Origin: an uncultured bacterium
GTDB taxonomy: Bacteria; Cyanobacteriota; Vampirovibrionia; Gastranaerophilales; Gastranaerophilaceae
NCBI GenBank assembly: GCA_900553205.1
Contig: USCK01000081.1
Coordinates: 1-8,196, forward strand
Reading direction: 5' to 3'
Length of the DNA: 8,196 bases
Position 1 is the stretch's first letter. Every line of letters starts with the position of its first letter. A model generated the notes under the pieces. That model ran no database searches, was not told the DNA's origin, and was given only the letters and a program-made list of their open reading frames with translations. The translations under genes and the position numbers were made by a program. This document shows positions 6,218 through 8,196 of this stretch, one piece after another.

Positions 6218-7534
6218 TTAGTTCTCTGAGTAAATTCTGTTTGATAAAATTGCAACCATTGTCCAAAAAGTTATCTGGATTTGTGGTCTGAAAAATACTG
6301 TATCAACCATTCCATGAATCATTACTCCACAAATAGAAAGAAAAGCTACGCTTGCAAAAATTACGGAATTGGTATTTTTAGATTTGTATATATATTTGGC
6401 ACCGTCAATAACAAGTGTAAATAAGAATCCAAGAAATGCTAATAGAGCAAATATTCCACTTTCAACGGCTGTTTCTAAATAGATATTATAAGCACTGAGA
6501 GCATCAAATCCTGTTTTCATATAAAGTCCGTATATTTCTCTGAAATTTTGGTTTCCCATACCGATACCTATAGGCCAGTTATCTTTAAACATTTGAATTG
6601 CTGCTTGATAAACATTGAATCTGAAAGAATTAGAGCTATCGGAACGCATCGCAAAAATAGAAATTACCCTTGCTCTTAAAGAGGAAATCCCAATAATAGC
6701 AAGCATAAAAACTGATAATACCGAAGATAATACGGTGAAATATATCTTTTTATATGTAGGCCAAAAATATTTTAAGCTAATGATAAATATTAAAGATGAT
6801 ATTAAAAATAAACCGATATATGCACCTCTACAACCTGTTAAAAATAAGGTTATAGAAGCAAGAGTTGAAAGAAGGATAAAGATTAATCCTCTTTTATAGT
6901 TTTGTTCGTGTAAATTGTATGCACATAAACCAAACAAGGAAGAAATACCTGCAACCAAATAGCCTCCAAGAAGGTTTGGGTTTAGAGGTTGTAAAGTGCC
7001 GTAAACTCTTGTCATAACTTCTTCCGGATTTAATCTTGAAGTATCTTGCCAGCCTGAAATTTCTCCAACTTGGATAAAGTTTTGGCTTAATCCTATAAGT
7101 GATTCAAAAGTAACACACCCTGCAATACATAGTAGTATTGGCATAATATGTTTTTTGTTATCTTTTAGATGATGTACAACTGATAAATAATAGCTCAGAT
7201 AAATAAAAGTTTTAAAAAAGCCTTTCAAACTCAAATGAAGCAGTGTTGAACCGGCAACACTAACTATTGAAAGCATGAAATAAATAAGCAAAAATATCTC
7301 AAACTTTTCACATTTAAAATTGTCATTAGGTTTAGTTACGACTCTTACTATTGTCAGTAAAAATGTAATAAAGCATAAGTAGCCTACAATATCTGATGAC
7401 AAAAATGTTGCCAAAATAAAAGTTGCAAGAATAGAGAAATAAATCAACTTATCAAGACTTTTTAATATAACACTTGATTCATAAACTGATGTTAATGGTT
7501 TATGAATTGTATCCAAAACTTTATTTAAAAGCAT
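6218..7534 (-). CDS. IctB-like member of the O-antigen ligase/polymerase (Wzy/WaaL) superfamily
   Basis: This 438-residue polytopic inner-membrane protein has about ten to twelve hydrophobic segments spread over 30-430. Superfamily marks include the R236-G-A-Y-I-G-L turn and the C-terminal block 345-376. Several stretches resemble, from memory, the cyanobacterial IctB branch: W162-Q-D with TRVYGTLQPLNPNLLGGYL (175-193), ALSAYNIYLETAVESG (345-360) and the HGMVDTVFFRP region (407-417). In classical ligases the H-[NSQ]-x9-G motif supplies a key His; here Tyr349 precedes N350. IctB proteins were once proposed to be bicarbonate transporters, which has not held up well; a role in surface-glycan polymerisation or ligation fits this context better. 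The gene starts 1 nt after the DUF4330 gene, with GAGG (7541-7544) inside that gene's end, so the two are surely co-transcribed and coupled. Family call secure; exact reaction uncertain. Confidence 0.87.
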   Translation of the reverse strand: MLLNKVLDTIHKPLTSVYESSVILKSLDKLIYFSILATFILATFLSSDIVGYLCFITFLLTIVRVVTKPNDNFKCEKFEIFLLIYFMLSIVSVAGSTLLHLSLKGFFKTFIYLSYYLSVVHHLKDNKKHIMPILLCIAGCVTFESLIGLSQNFIQVGEISGWQDTSRLNPEEVMTRVYGTLQPLNPNLLGGYLVAGISSLFGLCAYNLHEQNYKRGLIFILLSTLASITLFLTGCRGAYIGLFLISSLIFIISLKYFWPTYKKIYFTVLSSVLSVFMLAIIGISSLRARVISIFAMRSDSSNSFRFNVYQAAIQMFKDNWPIGIGMGNQNFREIYGLYMKTGFDALSAYNIYLETAVESGIFALLAFLGFLFTLVIDGAKYIYKSKNTNSVIFASVAFLSICGVMIHGMVDTVFFRPQIQITFWTMVAILSNRIYSEN

Positions 7535-7535
7535 A

Positions 7536-8027
7536 CTAATCCTCTATTTTTATGTCTGAAACTGTTCCTGTTAATTTGTAAGTTTTGCCTTCTAATGTGA
7601 TAGGTAAGCCTATTTTAATTTTATTGCCACCAACAACAGCTCCGTCTTTAGTGATTTTAGCTTTATCAGTAACTGTAACTGTTATATCAAAAGTATCAGG
7701 TTGAGTTGCATCAGGAACAATCTTATAACCCGAGTTTGAGTTTGAAGAAACAGTTACCATTTTAGGAGTAGCTTTTACATCTAATATTTTTAAATCTGTA
7801 TATGGTACATTTCTAATACTGATAAAAGTAGTATCATCTTTTTTGATAGGAACTTCATCGCAAGAGAGTGTTACGCCTCGTAAAAACACTTTGAAATCAA
7901 TGTTTGAAGTTGCTTCGATTTGCTTAGATGCAGTTTCTCTATAGTGTTTTATTGTTAATATACCAACACCTACTGCTAATAAAATACCTAAAACAATAAT
8001 AATATCTACAAGTTTATTATTTTTCAT
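7536..8027 (-). CDS. DUF4330-family single-pass membrane-anchored protein
   Basis: The 163-residue protein has a short charged N-terminus (MKNNK), one hydrophobic segment at about 7-26 and a soluble, beta-rich remainder, probably facing the periplasm. The layout, with an L-V-D motif leading into a single membrane helix, a FKVFLRGV-like strand at 45-52 and later strands ending in LTGTVSDIKIED, matches what I recall of DUF4330 proteins, common in cyanobacteria and some Firmicutes. No catalytic motif is visible and the biochemical function is unknown. It is preceded by AGGAGAG (8032-8038), overlapping the stop of the kinase gene 9 nt upstream, and followed after 1 nt by the IctB-like gene. The tight linkage suggests an accessory or partner role to that membrane protein in glycan assembly. 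There is no lipobox; the single Cys56 is far from the membrane segment. Confidence 0.75.
   Translation of the reverse strand: MKNNKLVDIIIVLGILLAVGVGILTIKHYRETASKQIEATSNIDFKVFLRGVTLSCDEVPIKKDDTTFISIRNVPYTDLKILDVKATPKMVTVSSNSNSGYKIVPDATQPDTFDITVTVTDKAKITKDGAVVGGNKIKIGLPITLEGKTYKLTGTVSDIKIED
7541..7544 (-). promoter_or_regulatory. Ribosome binding site of the IctB-like gene within the DUF4330 gene
   Basis: GAGG sits 6 nt before the ATG at 7534 and inside the last codons of the upstream gene, whose TAG is separated from the ATG by one base. This arrangement favours translational coupling. Confidence 0.65.
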
Positions 8028-8031
8028 AACT

Positions 8032-8038
8032 CTCTCCT
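8032..8038 (-). promoter_or_regulatory. Ribosome binding site of the DUF4330 gene overlapping the kinase stop codon
   Basis: AGGAGAG on the minus strand shares two bases with the TAG stop of the upstream kinase and lies 4 nt before the ATG at 8027. It is the best Shine-Dalgarno in the window and indicates one transcript for the two genes. Confidence 0.75.
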
Positions 8039-8196
8039 AAATTTTGTTGATTCGTTGTTCAATAACTTCTTTTATTTCTTCAATCTTAGTTGTTGCGCAA
8101 CCAAATTGTTTAACAACAATGCCTGCAGCAATATTACCGATGATGGCTGCATAAACAGGTTCTGCACCACATGCCAAAGCCAGTGTATAAACTGCA
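8037..8196 (-). CDS. PfkB-family sugar kinase, C-terminus (RfaE1/HldE kinase-like), partial
   Basis: Only the last 52 codons are inside the window; the gene continues beyond the right edge. The visible piece reads A-V-Y-T-L-A-L-A-C-G-A, then AAIIGNIAAGIVVKQFGCAT, followed by a terminal helix KIEEIKEVIEQRI. The 'A-N/G-x-A-A-G-I-V-V-x-K/Q-x-G-x-A-T' pattern is typical of the C-terminal helices of PfkB kinases of the RfaE1 type (D-glycero-beta-D-manno-heptose-7-phosphate kinase), an enzyme of ADP-heptose synthesis. The ATP-binding and catalytic G-A-G-D segment lies off the window, so substrate cannot be confirmed; another ribokinase-family enzyme is possible. It is the most upstream gene seen of the operon with DUF4330 and the IctB-like protein, which agrees with an envelope-glycan role. 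Confidence 0.75.
   Translation of the reverse strand, partial: AVYTLALACGAEPVYAAIIGNIAAGIVVKQFGCATTKIEEIKEVIEQRINKI

Noticed and set aside
6202..6220. 7-bp hairpin TAAATAT/ATATTTA at the end of the IctB-like gene as a terminator
   Set aside because: The stem is all A/T and no T-run follows on the minus strand; recorded only as part of the intergenic entry.
6218..7534. Bicarbonate transporter function suggested by the IctB name
   Set aside because: The neighbours are glycan-related, nothing in the window indicates carbon fixation, and the superfamily is built of glycan ligases and polymerases.
1..8196. tRNA/rRNA, CRISPR array, insertion sequence, prophage or defence island
   Set aside because: No cloverleaf-like or rRNA-like segments, regularly spaced repeats, transposase or phage/defence domains were found. 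All genes appear to be ordinary chromosomal genes with similar base composition.

Overview
The window is strongly AT-rich and densely coded. It looks like a chromosomal segment of a diderm bacterium. The best guess is the non-photosynthetic sister group of Cyanobacteria (Vampirovibrionia/Melainabacteria, Gastranaerophilales type). The main evidence is a membrane protein at 6218-7534 carrying the sequence signatures of the cyanobacterial IctB branch of the O-antigen ligase/polymerase superfamily. It sits next to a DUF4330 protein, another family common in cyanobacteria. This assignment is an inference from recalled family motifs, not from a database search.

Layout. At the left, 17-622 (minus) is a cysteine-cluster (YkgJ-type) protein. 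It is divergent from 751-1395 (plus), a NarL/FixJ-type response regulator. The 128 bp between them hold a perfect 15-bp inverted repeat and an 11-bp direct repeat. The response regulator runs tail-to-tail into a long minus-strand block, and the two facing stop codons overlap by 4 bp at 1392-1395.

The minus-strand block reads from right to left in two groups. The first group enters from beyond the right edge: the C-terminus of a PfkB/RfaE1-like sugar kinase (8037-8196), a DUF4330 membrane-anchored protein (7536-8027) and the IctB/Wzy-like membrane protein (6218-7534). Gaps are 9 nt and 1 nt, with Shine-Dalgarno sequences lying in or against the upstream gene's end. This fits a heptose or envelope-glycan operon. 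After a 122-bp AT-rich gap with a good promoter candidate comes the second group: a divergent GH13-like protein (3825-6095), an XRE-type HTH protein with a C-terminal four-cysteine zinc-binding motif (3413-3817, 7 nt downstream), and a TPR protein fused to a GT9/heptosyltransferase-like domain (1392-3383, 29 nt further on, possibly with its own promoter).

Common theme. At least three genes point to glycan or envelope work (sugar kinase, Wzy/IctB-like protein, TPR-glycosyltransferase), and the GH13-like protein to cytoplasmic alpha-glucan or sugar chemistry. The most unusual item is the GH13-like protein. It keeps the nucleophile and acid/base regions, but its regions I and IV lack the canonical histidines and apparently the third catalytic aspartate. 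It is also paired with an unusual HTH/zinc-motif protein. No tRNA, rRNA, mobile element or CRISPR was seen, and no stretch over 300 bp lacks a gene.
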